A DNA stretch of 5,656 nucleotides, taken from NCBI GenBank assembly GCA_002293155.1, contig DBCQ01000012.1, positions 24,497 to 30,152 on the forward strand, in the 5' to 3' direction. Source of the stretch: Burkholderiales bacterium UBA954 (GTDB lineage Bacteria > Pseudomonadota > Gammaproteobacteria > Burkholderiales > Burkholderiaceae_A). Position 1 is the stretch's first letter; the number at the start of each line of letters is the position of its first letter. Below are positions 1 through 5,656 of the stretch, piece by piece. The notes beneath the pieces are model-generated. The model made no database searches. It saw only the letters and a list, made by a program, of their open reading frames with translations, and was not told where the DNA came from. Made by a program: the position numbers and the translations under genes.

Positions 1-909
1 GCGAGTGCCCAGGGCTACCCCAACAAAACCGTGAAGGTCTTGGTGGGCTACACACCCGGAAGTTCAACCGATATTGTCGGACGGCTGATGGCCCAGGCGC
101 TCACCGAGGCCTGGAAGCAGTCGGTGGTGGTCGAGAATCGTGGTGGTGCCGCGGGTAACCTCGCTGCTGATGCGGTGGCCAAGGCCGCCCCGGATGGCTA
201 TACCGTGCTCTTTGCGCAGAATGGTCTTGCAATTAGCACTGCCGCAAATCCCAAGCTGCCTTTCAATGGAGAAACGGATTTAATTCCGGTGGTTGCGGTT
301 GCCGCAACACCTCATATCTTGGTGGTGCCCATGACATCGCCGGCCAAGTCGGTTCAAGACCTGATTGCGATGGCTAAAAAATCAAAGGCGCAGTTAAATT
401 TTGGTTCAAGTGGCATTGGTAACTCGGATCACATGGCGGCTGAATTGTTTAAGGTGATGGCAGGAATCGATGGGGTCCATCTGCCCTACCGGGGTGGCGC
501 GCTTGCAGCGACCGACACAATGTCCGGCCAGTTAGATTTTTATTTCGCAGGCATGCCAGTAGGATTACCGCAGGCACAGGCGGGTCGTCTGCGAGCGCTT
601 GGCGTTACAGGCAAGAGCCGGTTTCCTGCCGCACCGGATGTGCCAACAGTGGCCGAGCAGGGGCTAGCGGGGTTTGAGCATGTGCTCTGGCAGGGATTCT
701 TTGTTCCCAAGGGCACACCACCTGATGTGATCAAGAAGATCTCAGACGACGTGATGAAAATATTGTCCGCAAAGAGCGTGACCGACAATATGGCATCCAA
801 GGGGATCGCCGCCTTTCCCTTGGCATCTGCCCCATTTCGGGAGTATTACGTCGCCGATATCGCAAAGTGGCGTAAGGTCGTAAAATCTGCGGGCATTGTG
901 CTGCAGTAA
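1..909 (+). CDS. Bug/TctC-family periplasmic solute-binding protein (5' end missing)
   Basis: The open frame runs from the first base of the window, so the gene begins upstream; 302 codons are present. The first residues read ASAQGYPNKTVKVLVGY. This looks like a signal-peptidase site followed by a typical mature Bug N-terminus, so only about 20-25 signal-peptide residues should be missing. The GTG at base 31 lies inside the conserved first beta strand and is not a credible start. Numbering from the first codon here, family hallmarks are the ligand loop TPGSSTD (18-24), ENRGGAAGN (45-53), PDGYT (64-68), FGSSGIGNSDH (134-144) and PYRGG (162-166). Bug proteins bind small carboxylates or related compounds in the periplasm, some feeding TctAB-type tripartite carriers. 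No tctA or tctB partner is in view, which is common for these expanded orphan genes. The ligand cannot be predicted. The next gene follows after 17 bases on the same strand, so co-transcription is likely. Confidence 0.93.
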   Translation, partial: ASAQGYPNKTVKVLVGYTPGSSTDIVGRLMAQALTEAWKQSVVVENRGGAAGNLAADAVAKAAPDGYTVLFAQNGLAISTAANPKLPFNGETDLIPVVAVAATPHILVVPMTSPAKSVQDLIAMAKKSKAQLNFGSSGIGNSDHMAAELFKVMAGIDGVHLPYRGGALAATDTMSGQLDFYFAGMPVGLPQAQAGRLRALGVTGKSRFPAAPDVPTVAEQGLAGFEHVLWQGFFVPKGTPPDVIKKISDDVMKILSAKSVTDNMASKGIAAFPLASAPFREYYVADIAKWRKVVKSAGIVLQ

Positions 910-914
910 ACCTT

Positions 915-920
915 AAGGAG
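915..920 (+). promoter_or_regulatory. Shine-Dalgarno site for the TTG-started yqhA-like gene
   Basis: AAGGAG lies six bases before the TTG at 927, a strong match to the anti-Shine-Dalgarno sequence at near-ideal spacing. It decides the start of the next gene: no ATG is available there, and the next in-frame ATGs fall at residues 35 and 38, just before the first membrane segment. Confidence 0.8.
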
Positions 921-926
921 TAACCC

Positions 927-1583
927 TTGAACGATAAGGCACCACCTCATTCGCATTCGAAAGCATCTGCCCATTCCGTCGATGCGCATGACAGTATTGC
1001 CGCGCAGGCTTTTCGGCCGCTTCGGCCGATGCCGGCCATGATCTTTGCAAGCCGCTGGCTTCAGGTTCCGCTTTACCTTGGTCTAATCGTGGCGCAGGCG
1101 GTCTACGTGGTGCTTTTTATCCAGGAGCTTATGCATCTGGTGCCGATTCTCTGGGATCCGAATGCCCTTGCAGCAACTGCATCAACCCTAGGTGTCGAGA
1201 AGGTGAGTAAAGAGATTGTGGTGATGTTAGTCGTGCTGTCGCTCATTGATGTCGTGATGATCTCGAATCTGCTGATCATGGTGATTATCGGTGGCTATGA
1301 GACCTTTGTATCGCGGCTTCATTTAGAAGGCCACCCCGATCAGCCGGAGTGGCTTTCGCATGTGAATGCCAATATTCTGAAGGTGAAGCTTGCGACTGCG
1401 ATTATTGGAATTTCTTCAATTCATCTGCTCAAAACCTTTATCTCTGCAGATGCAATGTCCGATAAGGCATTGTTATGGCAGACCATCATCCATGTCACGT
1501 TTATTCTGTCGGCCATCAGCATCGCGTATATCGATCGGTTGCTTAATACCGGGGCCAATACTCACTCAGCGGCCATGAAGTGA
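927..1583 (+). CDS. yqhA: YqhA/UPF0114 (TIGR00645-like) membrane protein
   Basis: This 218-residue protein aligns by eye with E. coli YqhA (about 164 residues). Matching stretches are ASRWLQVPLYLGL (41-53), FIQELMHLVP (64-73), VVLSLIDVVMISNLLIMVI (102-120), GGYETFVSRL (122-131), the IGISSIHLLK block (160-169) and IIHVTFILSAI (187-197). Hydrophobic segments near 46-68, 98-122, 154-173 and 185-203 indicate an inner-membrane protein with three or four helices. The family has no firmly established function. The protein is longer than YqhA mainly through about 38 extra N-terminal residues that contain His8, His10, His16 and His21; these are soluble in character and could be a metal-contacting or simply disordered tail. 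The TTG start is supported by AAGGAG six bases upstream. The gene follows the Bug gene by 17 bases, and its 3' end overlaps the minus-strand permease gene by 22 bases. Confidence 0.88.
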   Translation: MNDKAPPHSHSKASAHSVDAHDSIAAQAFRPLRPMPAMIFASRWLQVPLYLGLIVAQAVYVVLFIQELMHLVPILWDPNALAATASTLGVEKVSKEIVVMLVVLSLIDVVMISNLLIMVIIGGYETFVSRLHLEGHPDQPEWLSHVNANILKVKLATAIIGISSIHLLKTFISADAMSDKALLWQTIIHVTFILSAISIAYIDRLLNTGANTHSAAMK

Positions 1584-2539
1584 GCTCGGGCATGCCGCAG
1601 TGCTACGAGAGTCACCGCGGCTGCGGGCAGGGCCAACAGCACCCCGAAAAATCCGAATAGGCTGCCAAAAAATAGCAGCGCGAAGACAACCGCAACGGGG
1701 TGTAGGCCAATACGCTCACCCACCAGTTTTGGTGTGAGAAAAAAGCTCTCAATCAGCTGGCCCACACCATAGATGGCGATTACGCCCAGTAGGCCCGTGC
1801 CCGGCCCGAATTGCAGCAGCGCTGACAGTATTGCAAGCGTTAGGCCTACGCCAAAACCGATATAGGGAATAAAGATCGCGAGCCCGGTGAGCAGCCCGAT
1901 TGCAAGACCACCGGCCATGCCCAAGAGGCTCAACGTGGAGGCGTAATACACCGCAAGAATAACCATCACTAGTAGCTGGCCCCGCAGATATTGCGAGAGC
2001 AGTTGATCGCATTCACGGCCGAGATCCTGTGCAGTAGTGCGATAGCGGCGGGGAATGAACTCGCAGATGCGGGTAAAGAGCGCGGCCCAGTCAACCAAGA
2101 GATAGAACACGACGAAGAAAATTAGAACGAGGCTTGCGACTGCTGCGAGCAGCGTCTGTGTTGAGGCGAGAAGGGTCTCCAACACAGTGCTGATGAGCGT
2201 ATTGGCGTTGGACGAGAACTGTTGGGTGATGCGCTCAACGAGGAGCGCCTTGATCTGTATCCAGTCGAGCGAGAGATTAAATCGCTCAAGCTGTGGGGCA
2301 AGCCAATCCCGGGTCTTCTCAATCCAGCCTGGCGCCTGGGCTTTAATCTGGGGAATCTCACGCTGCAAGATATTGAGAAAGAGCACGATCAGGCCGAGGG
2401 CGGCGGTGACCCCGAGTGCAACGGACAGCAGGGCGCTTATGCGGCGTGCGCACCCGAGGCGTTGGAGGCCATTGGCGATGGGTTCGAGAACGTAGGCGAT
2501 GATCAGGGCCGATAGAAAGATCGAGAGAATGGTGGTCAT
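1562..2539 (-). CDS. AI-2E family (PerM/YdiK-like) membrane permease
   Basis: Read from the ATG at 2539 this is a 325-residue polytopic membrane protein of the AI-2E/PerM/TqsA superfamily. Family signatures are LIIAYVLEP (12-20) in the first helix, YLRGQLLVMVILAVYY (184-199), IPYIGFGVG (224-232), the LTPKLVGERIGLHP block (268-281) and GFFGVLLALPAAAVTLVAL (296-314). Hydrophobic segments fall near 4-22, 36-58, 130-150, 188-206, 210-242, 248-268 and 282-316. Between the second and third lies the amphipathic stretch usual in this family (about 60-128). Members have been linked to autoinducer-2 export, Na+/H+ antiport or unknown substrates, so the transported molecule cannot be named. The frame stays open upstream to 2659, but that part overlaps rraA, is not membrane-like and is rejected. 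With this start the first helix is short for the family, and no clear Shine-Dalgarno precedes it, so the exact start is less certain than the gene. Confidence 0.88.
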   Translation of the reverse strand: MTTILSIFLSALIIAYVLEPIANGLQRLGCARRISALLSVALGVTAALGLIVLFLNILQREIPQIKAQAPGWIEKTRDWLAPQLERFNLSLDWIQIKALLVERITQQFSSNANTLISTVLETLLASTQTLLAAVASLVLIFFVVFYLLVDWAALFTRICEFIPRRYRTTAQDLGRECDQLLSQYLRGQLLVMVILAVYYASTLSLLGMAGGLAIGLLTGLAIFIPYIGFGVGLTLAILSALLQFGPGTGLLGVIAIYGVGQLIESFFLTPKLVGERIGLHPVAVVFALLFFGSLFGFFGVLLALPAAAVTLVALRHARAHFMAAE

Positions 2540-2587
2540 AGGCCCATTTTTGCATGACCGAGCCGGGCTGTTAGTCTTACGCCCACG
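2540..2587. promoter_or_regulatory. Divergent intergenic gap between the permease gene and rraA
   Basis: These 48 bases separate two divergently oriented start codons and should hold transcription signals for at least one of the genes. On the plus strand TTGCAT (2550-2555) lies 16 bases from TAGTCT (2572-2577). Each matches only three of six consensus promoter bases, and the pair would give rraA a very short leader. No clear Shine-Dalgarno is seen for either gene. The placement is solid; the individual elements are guesses. Confidence 0.3.
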
Positions 2588-3133
2588 ATGAATAAACCGA
2601 ACCGCCCCCATCACGGCCCCGCGCCACTGACCCCAACAGCCGATCTCTGCGACGCACACGAGGAGGCGCTCAAGGCCGGGACCCTCCGTGTCTTGCCCCC
2701 TGTCTTTTCCAACTATGGCGGTCAGACAGAGATTGCAGGGCCGGTAGCGACCCTGAAGTGCTTTGAGGATAACGGCCTTTTGCGCAAGACCCTGGAGTCA
2801 CCCGGCCTAGGAAGGGTCCTGATGGTCGATGCCGGTGGCAGTGACCGGTGTGCCCTGGTCGGGGCCAGTCTCGCCATGCTGGCCGTTAAGAATGGCTGGG
2901 CGGGCCTTGTGCTTAATGGTTGCGTTCGCGATACGGCCGAGATCGTGGAGGCGGAATTAGGCATCTGGGCGATCGCCACGCACCCCCGGCGCCCTGAGCA
3001 GAAGGGTTCGGGGGAGCTCGACCTCGTCCTCGATATGGCGGGCGTTCGGGTCTGTCCGGGAAACTGGTGTTATGCCGACTCCGATGGCGTCATCGTGAGC
3101 GACAAAAAACTTGGCGACCTGATCAAAAATTAA
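2588..3133 (+). CDS. rraA: RraA family protein (RNase E activity regulator or HMG/CHA-type aldolase)
   Basis: A complete 181-residue protein of the RraA/MenG-like fold, close to the usual 160-180 residues. Landmarks in order are DLCDAHE (19-25), VFSNYGG (39-45), the KCFEDNGLLR block (57-66), GRVLMVDAGGS (75-85), GASLAMLAVKNGWAGLVLNG (92-111), the Arg114-Asp115 pair with Glu118, and YADSDGVIVS (162-171). E. coli RraA binds RNase E and inhibits RNA decay. Relatives that keep the Arg-Asp pair are divalent-metal-dependent 4-hydroxy-4-methyl-2-oxoglutarate/4-carboxy-4-hydroxy-2-oxoadipate aldolases with oxaloacetate decarboxylase activity. As I recall it, E. coli RraA has Gln at the Asp position, so this protein may be enzymatically active. 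The symbol is a family label. The first 16 residues are a Pro/His-containing extension. The ATG at 2588 sits 48 bases from the divergent permease start and has no strong Shine-Dalgarno. No aromatic-degradation genes are nearby to favour an aldolase role. Confidence 0.9.
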   Translation: MNKPNRPHHGPAPLTPTADLCDAHEEALKAGTLRVLPPVFSNYGGQTEIAGPVATLKCFEDNGLLRKTLESPGLGRVLMVDAGGSDRCALVGASLAMLAVKNGWAGLVLNGCVRDTAEIVEAELGIWAIATHPRRPEQKGSGELDLVLDMAGVRVCPGNWCYADSDGVIVSDKKLGDLIKN

Positions 3134-3156
3134 CCAGTTCGGGGTTCTTCCCGGTG

Positions 3157-3189
3157 TGACGATCAGATGACGATTTTGTGACGGACTTT
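3157..3189 (+). repeat. Three TGACG direct repeats at 11-base period
   Basis: TGACG occurs at 3157-3161, 3168-3172 and 3179-3183, each exactly 11 bases after the last, about one helical turn. The units are TGACGATCAGA, TGACGATTTTG and TGACGGACTTT; the first two share seven bases and the first and third are preceded by TG. The pattern would suit a protein binding one DNA face in tandem. No known operator is recognised. Confidence 0.55.
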
Positions 3190-3209
3190 TCCACAAAAGC
3201 TGTGGACAA
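3187..3209. promoter_or_regulatory. Pair of inverted DnaA-box-like 9-mers
   Basis: TTTTCCACA (3187-3195) fits the relaxed DnaA-box consensus TTWTNCACA exactly. TGTGGACAA (3201-3209) reads TTGTCCACA on the minus strand, one mismatch from that consensus. They face each other across five bases, forming an inverted repeat with TCCACA/TGTGGA arms. Established: DnaA binds such 9-mers at origins and at some promoters. Inferred: DnaA could bind here and influence parE. I noticed no other comparably good box in the window. Confidence 0.45.
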
Positions 3210-3240
3210 CTTATTGAAGTGATCGATTCGTTTTGCATGA

Positions 3241-3253
3241 ATTTGCTGCAAAT
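3241..3253. repeat. 13-base palindrome upstream of parE
   Basis: ATTTGC and GCAAAT are perfect complements around a central T. The site overlaps the best candidate -10 element (3251-3256), the position expected of an operator. No regulator is recognised from its sequence. Confidence 0.35.
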
Positions 3254-3300
3254 AATGTGCTAACAAAAAAATAATTCAAGAACTACTTGACAACGAGTGC

Positions 3301-5262
3301 ATGAACAAAAAAACGGGATATGACGAATCATCGATTCGTGTTCTAAAGGGACTTGAACCGGTCAAGCAACGGCCGGGTATGTACACGCGTACTGAAAATG
3401 CCTTGCACATTGTGCAAGAGGTCATCGATAACGCCGCCGATGAGGCACTCGCTGGCTATGCGAAAAATATACAGGTGACCCATCATGCCGATGGCAGTGT
3501 CAGTGTGTTGGATGACGGCCGTGGAATTCCTGTGGGCAAACACCCAGAAGAGAAAGTACCGGTGGTTGAAATTGTGTTTACCCGCCTCCACGCTGGGGGT
3601 AAGTTCGATAAGGGTTCGGGTGGCGCCTACGCCTTTAGCGGTGGCCTACATGGGGTGGGTGTATCCGTTACGAATGCGCTATCCAAGCGGCTCGAGGTGA
3701 CCGTCTGGCGGGACTCTGCGGAGTATCGCATTGTGTTTGCGGGCGGTGAGGTGATCGAGCCGTTAAAGAAAACGGGACCCTCTGCTGGCCGCAACGGAAC
3801 ACAGGTGCGTGTCTGGCCAGATGGAAAATATTTTGATGATGCAGGCATTCCGGGGGCTGAACTAGCCCACAGTTTAAAAGCACGCGCCGTGTTATTGCCG
3901 GGTGTTACCACCCACCTTCTATTTGAAAAAACAGGCAAGCAGGAATCCTGGCGATACGAGGGTGGATTGAAAGACTATCTGCTTGAGCTGATTGATGGCG
4001 AGGAGCCGATCGTTGATCCGTGGATTGCAGAAGGCTATGTCGGTTCAGGCGATGATGTATTTGCAATCGGTGAGGGTGCGCAGTGGGCGCTTGTCTGGAC
4101 CGCCGAAGGTGGCATTCATCGTGAATCATTTGTGAATCTTATTCCCACCACAGCGGGTGGCACACACGAGGCCGGTCTGCGTGATGGTTTATTTTCTGCA
4201 GTAAAAGCGTTTATTGAGCAACATAATCTGCTGCCAAAAGGAATCAAAGTCTTGCCTGAGGATGTCTTCTCGAGGGTCAGTTTTGTCCTCTCGGCCAAGG
4301 TGCTAGACCCCCAGTTTCAGGGCCAGACGAAGGAAAAGCTCACCAGTCGAGATGCCCTGCGACTAGTCTCTTTCCAGGTCAAGGCCCCGCTCGAGCTCTG
4401 GCTTAACCGAGACCTAGAATCGGCCCGTAAAATCGCCGATCTCGCGATTCGAGCAGCCCAGAGCCGTGTGCGGTCTGCCCAGAAGGTGGAAAAGAAGAAG
4501 GGATCGGGCGTGGCGGTGCTGCCCGGAAAGCTCACCGACTGTGAGTCGACCGATCTACAGCGCAATGAGCTCTTCTTGGTGGAGGGGGATTCGGCGGGCG
4601 GCTCTGCCAAGATGGGCAGAGACAAGGAATTCCAGGCGATCCTTCCCCTTCGGGGCAAGGTGCTCAATACCTGGGAGACGGACAAGGAGCGGCTTTTTGC
4701 CAACGCCGAGGTCCACGACATCGCGGTGGCCTTGGGCGTAGACCCCCATGGGGTGGGGGATACGGTGAATTGGTCGAACCTGCGTTACGGCAAGGTCTGT
4801 ATTTTGTCAGACGCGGATGTGGATGGCTCACATATTCAGGTGCTCTTGCTGACATTGTTTTTTAAACATTTCCCCCAGCTTGTCGAACGCGGCCATGTGT
4901 TTGTCGCCCGCCCGCCGCTTTTCCGTGTGGATGTAACGGCGAGCGGCAAGCGTCAGGCAAGAAAAATTTATTCCCTCGATGACGGTGAACTCACCCATGT
5001 GCTGGATAAATTAAAGCAAGAGGGCCTGGCCCAATCGGCTTGGAGTATTTCGCGGTTCAAAGGATTAGGGGAGATGAGTGCTGAGCAACTCTGGGAGACC
5101 ACCTTAAATCCTGATACCCGCAGGCTCTCGATGGTGGGCTATGGTGAGGTGGAACCCTTGGATACCGCCAAACGATTTCATCTCTTGATGGGAAGAACTG
5201 AGGCGTCGTCGCGCAGGGCATGGCTTGAGGAGAAGGGCCATGAAGTCGATGTTGATGTGTAA
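3301..5262 (+). CDS. parE: DNA topoisomerase IV subunit B (ParE)
   Basis: A complete 653-residue type IIA topoisomerase ATPase subunit. With ParC it decatenates daughter chromosomes in an ATP-dependent reaction. The GHKL ATPase domain has Glu40 (catalytic base) and Asn44 (Mg2+) in QEVIDN, Asp71 in DDGRGIPV (adenine contact) and the ATP-lid loop GGLHGVG (114-120). The transducer domain carries the QTK lysine, Lys343, which contacts the gamma-phosphate in this family. The TOPRIM domain has [10 protein letters not shown] (428-437, Glu428) and DADVDG (504-509, Asp504/506/508). The C-terminal RFKGLGEM motif is at 585-592. The length suits ParE (E. coli about 630); proteobacterial GyrB carries an insertion of roughly 165 residues that is absent here, and the next gene is parC, so GyrB is unlikely. 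The ATG start gives the usual short N-terminus before [19 protein letters not shown], although ribosome-binding complementarity is weak. Codons 2-5 contain an A7 run. GC content rises in the stretch 4261-4800. Confidence 0.97.
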   Translation: MNKKTGYDESSIRVLKGLEPVKQRPGMYTRTENALHIVQEVIDNAADEALAGYAKNIQVTHHADGSVSVLDDGRGIPVGKHPEEKVPVVEIVFTRLHAGGKFDKGSGGAYAFSGGLHGVGVSVTNALSKRLEVTVWRDSAEYRIVFAGGEVIEPLKKTGPSAGRNGTQVRVWPDGKYFDDAGIPGAELAHSLKARAVLLPGVTTHLLFEKTGKQESWRYEGGLKDYLLELIDGEEPIVDPWIAEGYVGSGDDVFAIGEGAQWALVWTAEGGIHRESFVNLIPTTAGGTHEAGLRDGLFSAVKAFIEQHNLLPKGIKVLPEDVFSRVSFVLSAKVLDPQFQGQTKEKLTSRDALRLVSFQVKAPLELWLNRDLESARKIADLAIRAAQSRVRSAQKVEKKKGSGVAVLPGKLTDCESTDLQRNELFLVEGDSAGGSAKMGRDKEFQAILPLRGKVLNTWETDKERLFANAEVHDIAVALGVDPHGVGDTVNWSNLRYGKVCILSDADVDGSHIQVLLLTLFFKHFPQLVERGHVFVARPPLFRVDVTASGKRQARKIYSLDDGELTHVLDKLKQEGLAQSAWSISRFKGLGEMSAEQLWETTLNPDTRRLSMVGYGEVEPLDTAKRFHLLMGRTEASSRRAWLEEKGHEVDVDV

Positions 5263-5276
5263 GCCAACCGTGTGCT

Positions 5277-5280
5277 GGAG
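5277..5280 (+). promoter_or_regulatory. Shine-Dalgarno site for parC
   Basis: GGAG lies five bases before the ATG at 5286, inside the 23-base gap after the parE stop. It fixes the parC start and, with no room for a normal promoter in the gap, supports translation of parC from a shared parE-parC message. Confidence 0.7.
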
Positions 5281-5285
5281 TCGTA

Positions 5286-5656
5286 ATGGTAAGAAAAACT
5301 AGATCGGGTGATGACCTGACACCGGATTTGTTCGCAGCCGATGCGCGGCCTCAAGGCATTCGCTTTGATGGTGAGGCCATCACGCTGGCGGACTTTGCAG
5401 AGCGGGCCTACCTTGATTACGCGGTGTCGGTGGTGAAGGGTCGGGCCTTGCCTGATCTCTGTGATGGGTTAAAGCCCGTGCAACGGCGGATTCTCTATTC
5501 TATGCATCGTATGGCCCTACCGATTACCGCTAAGCCGGTGAAGTCGGCTCGTGTGGTGGGCGATGTTCTCGGCAAATACCACCCGCACGGTGATCAATCG
5601 GCTTACGATGCCTTGGTGCGTTTGGCGCAGGGATTTACGGTGCGCTATCCGTTAAT
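5286..5656 (+). CDS. parC: DNA topoisomerase IV subunit A (ParC), N-terminal part
   Basis: The frame is open from the ATG at 5286 to the window edge: 123 codons plus two bases, so the 3' end lies outside. ParC is the DNA-cleaving, strand-passing partner of ParE. Visible landmarks are [20 protein letters not shown] (42-61), [15 protein letters not shown] (62-76), [18 protein letters not shown] (86-103) and [10 protein letters not shown] (114-123), all from the start of the breakage-reunion domain. The catalytic tyrosine lies beyond the edge. GyrA has similar motifs, but pairing with a ParE-length B subunit supports ParC. About 34 residues precede the conserved [12 protein letters not shown] block, longer than the N-terminus of E. 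coli ParC. In the quinolone-interaction segment the sequence after HPHGD is QSAYD, with Gln104 where E. coli has Ser80 and Asp108 where it has Glu84. Confidence 0.95.
   Translation, partial: MVRKTRSGDDLTPDLFAADARPQGIRFDGEAITLADFAERAYLDYAVSVVKGRALPDLCDGLKPVQRRILYSMHRMALPITAKPVKSARVVGDVLGKYHPHGDQSAYDALVRLAQGFTVRYPL

Larger units (their letters stand above)
3134..3300 (+). promoter_or_regulatory. parE-parC upstream control region
   Basis: This 167-base gap is the only space available for the parE-parC promoter. In order it holds a weak GC hairpin just after rraA (CGGG 3140-3143, CCCG 3150-3153, no T-run), three TGACG pentamers, two inverted DnaA-box-like 9-mers, and an AT-rich segment from about 3211 with a 13-base palindrome and an A7 tract. 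A possible -10 hexamer AATAAT (3251-3256) lies 18 bases after TTCGTT (3227-3232), which is a poor -35. No strong Shine-Dalgarno precedes the parE ATG; the nearest purine run is GAG, three bases before it. The role as a control region is an inference from position and structure. Confidence 0.45.

Noticed and set aside
31..33. GTG as start of the Bug gene
   Set aside because: It would remove the conserved mature N-terminus and signal peptide; the frame is open to the window edge and the preceding residues match the family.
1012..1028. TTCGGCCG direct repeat
   Set aside because: It encodes the repeated Phe/Leu-Arg-Pro of the yqhA-like protein in GC-rich sequence and has no partner elsewhere.
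2540..2659. Forty extra N-terminal codons of the minus-strand permease frame
   Set aside because: This part overlaps the well-supported rraA start, has no membrane or family character, and the ATG at 2539 gives a protein starting in the first recognisable helix.
3140..3153. Hairpin after rraA as an intrinsic terminator
   Set aside because: The stem is only four to five base pairs and no T-run follows, so it does not meet the criteria for a Rho-independent terminator.
3237..3263. Eight-codon leader reading frame (MNLLQIMC) before parE
   Set aside because: It has no Shine-Dalgarno, no attenuator-like codon run and no paired hairpins; a frame this short arises easily by chance.
3287..3292. TTGACA as a consensus -35 element
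   Set aside because: It lies only eight bases before the parE ATG, so a matching -10 would fall inside the coding sequence; none resembling TATAAT is found at 16-18 bases and the protein N-terminus is normal from 3301.
4317..4721. 134-codon minus-strand open frame inside parE
   Set aside because: It lies antisense to the conserved transducer-TOPRIM coding region, is rich in Ser and Arg as expected for a shadow frame, and shows no family features.

Overview
The window looks like a stretch of betaproteobacterial, probably Burkholderiales, chromosome. Three things point there: an orphan Bug-type periplasmic binding protein, a ParE whose motifs read like Burkholderiales topoisomerase IV, and parE placed directly upstream of parC. 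Overall base composition is moderate to slightly GC-rich. No RNA gene, insertion sequence, CRISPR array, prophage gene or toxin-antitoxin pair is visible. Almost all of it is ordinary core and transport gene content, and I do not claim a new system.

Layout. Bases 1-909 hold the 3'-complete end of a Bug/TctC-type solute-binding protein, missing little more than its signal peptide. Seventeen bases on, a TTG-started gene for a YqhA/UPF0114 membrane protein with a His-containing N-terminal extension follows on the same strand. It overlaps tail to tail by 22 bases with a minus-strand AI-2E/PerM-family permease gene (1562-2539). Across a 48-base divergent gap lies a plus-strand RraA-family gene (2588-3133). 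A 167-base intergenic region (3134-3300) then leads into parE (3301-5262), followed after 23 bases by the start of parC (5286 to the window edge).

Functional logic. ParE (ATPase and TOPRIM subunit) and ParC (DNA-cleaving subunit) together form topoisomerase IV, the decatenase needed for chromosome segregation. The Bug protein presumably captures a carboxylate-type ligand in the periplasm. YqhA and the AI-2E-family protein are membrane proteins of poorly known role. RraA is either a regulator of RNase E or an aldolase/decarboxylase of the same fold.

The part most worth a second look is the short region upstream of parE. It contains three TGACG pentamers at exact 11-base spacing, then two DnaA-box-like 9-mers in inverted orientation, then an AT-rich segment with a 13-base palindrome. 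This suggests, without proving it, that parE-parC expression may be tied to replication initiation signals.
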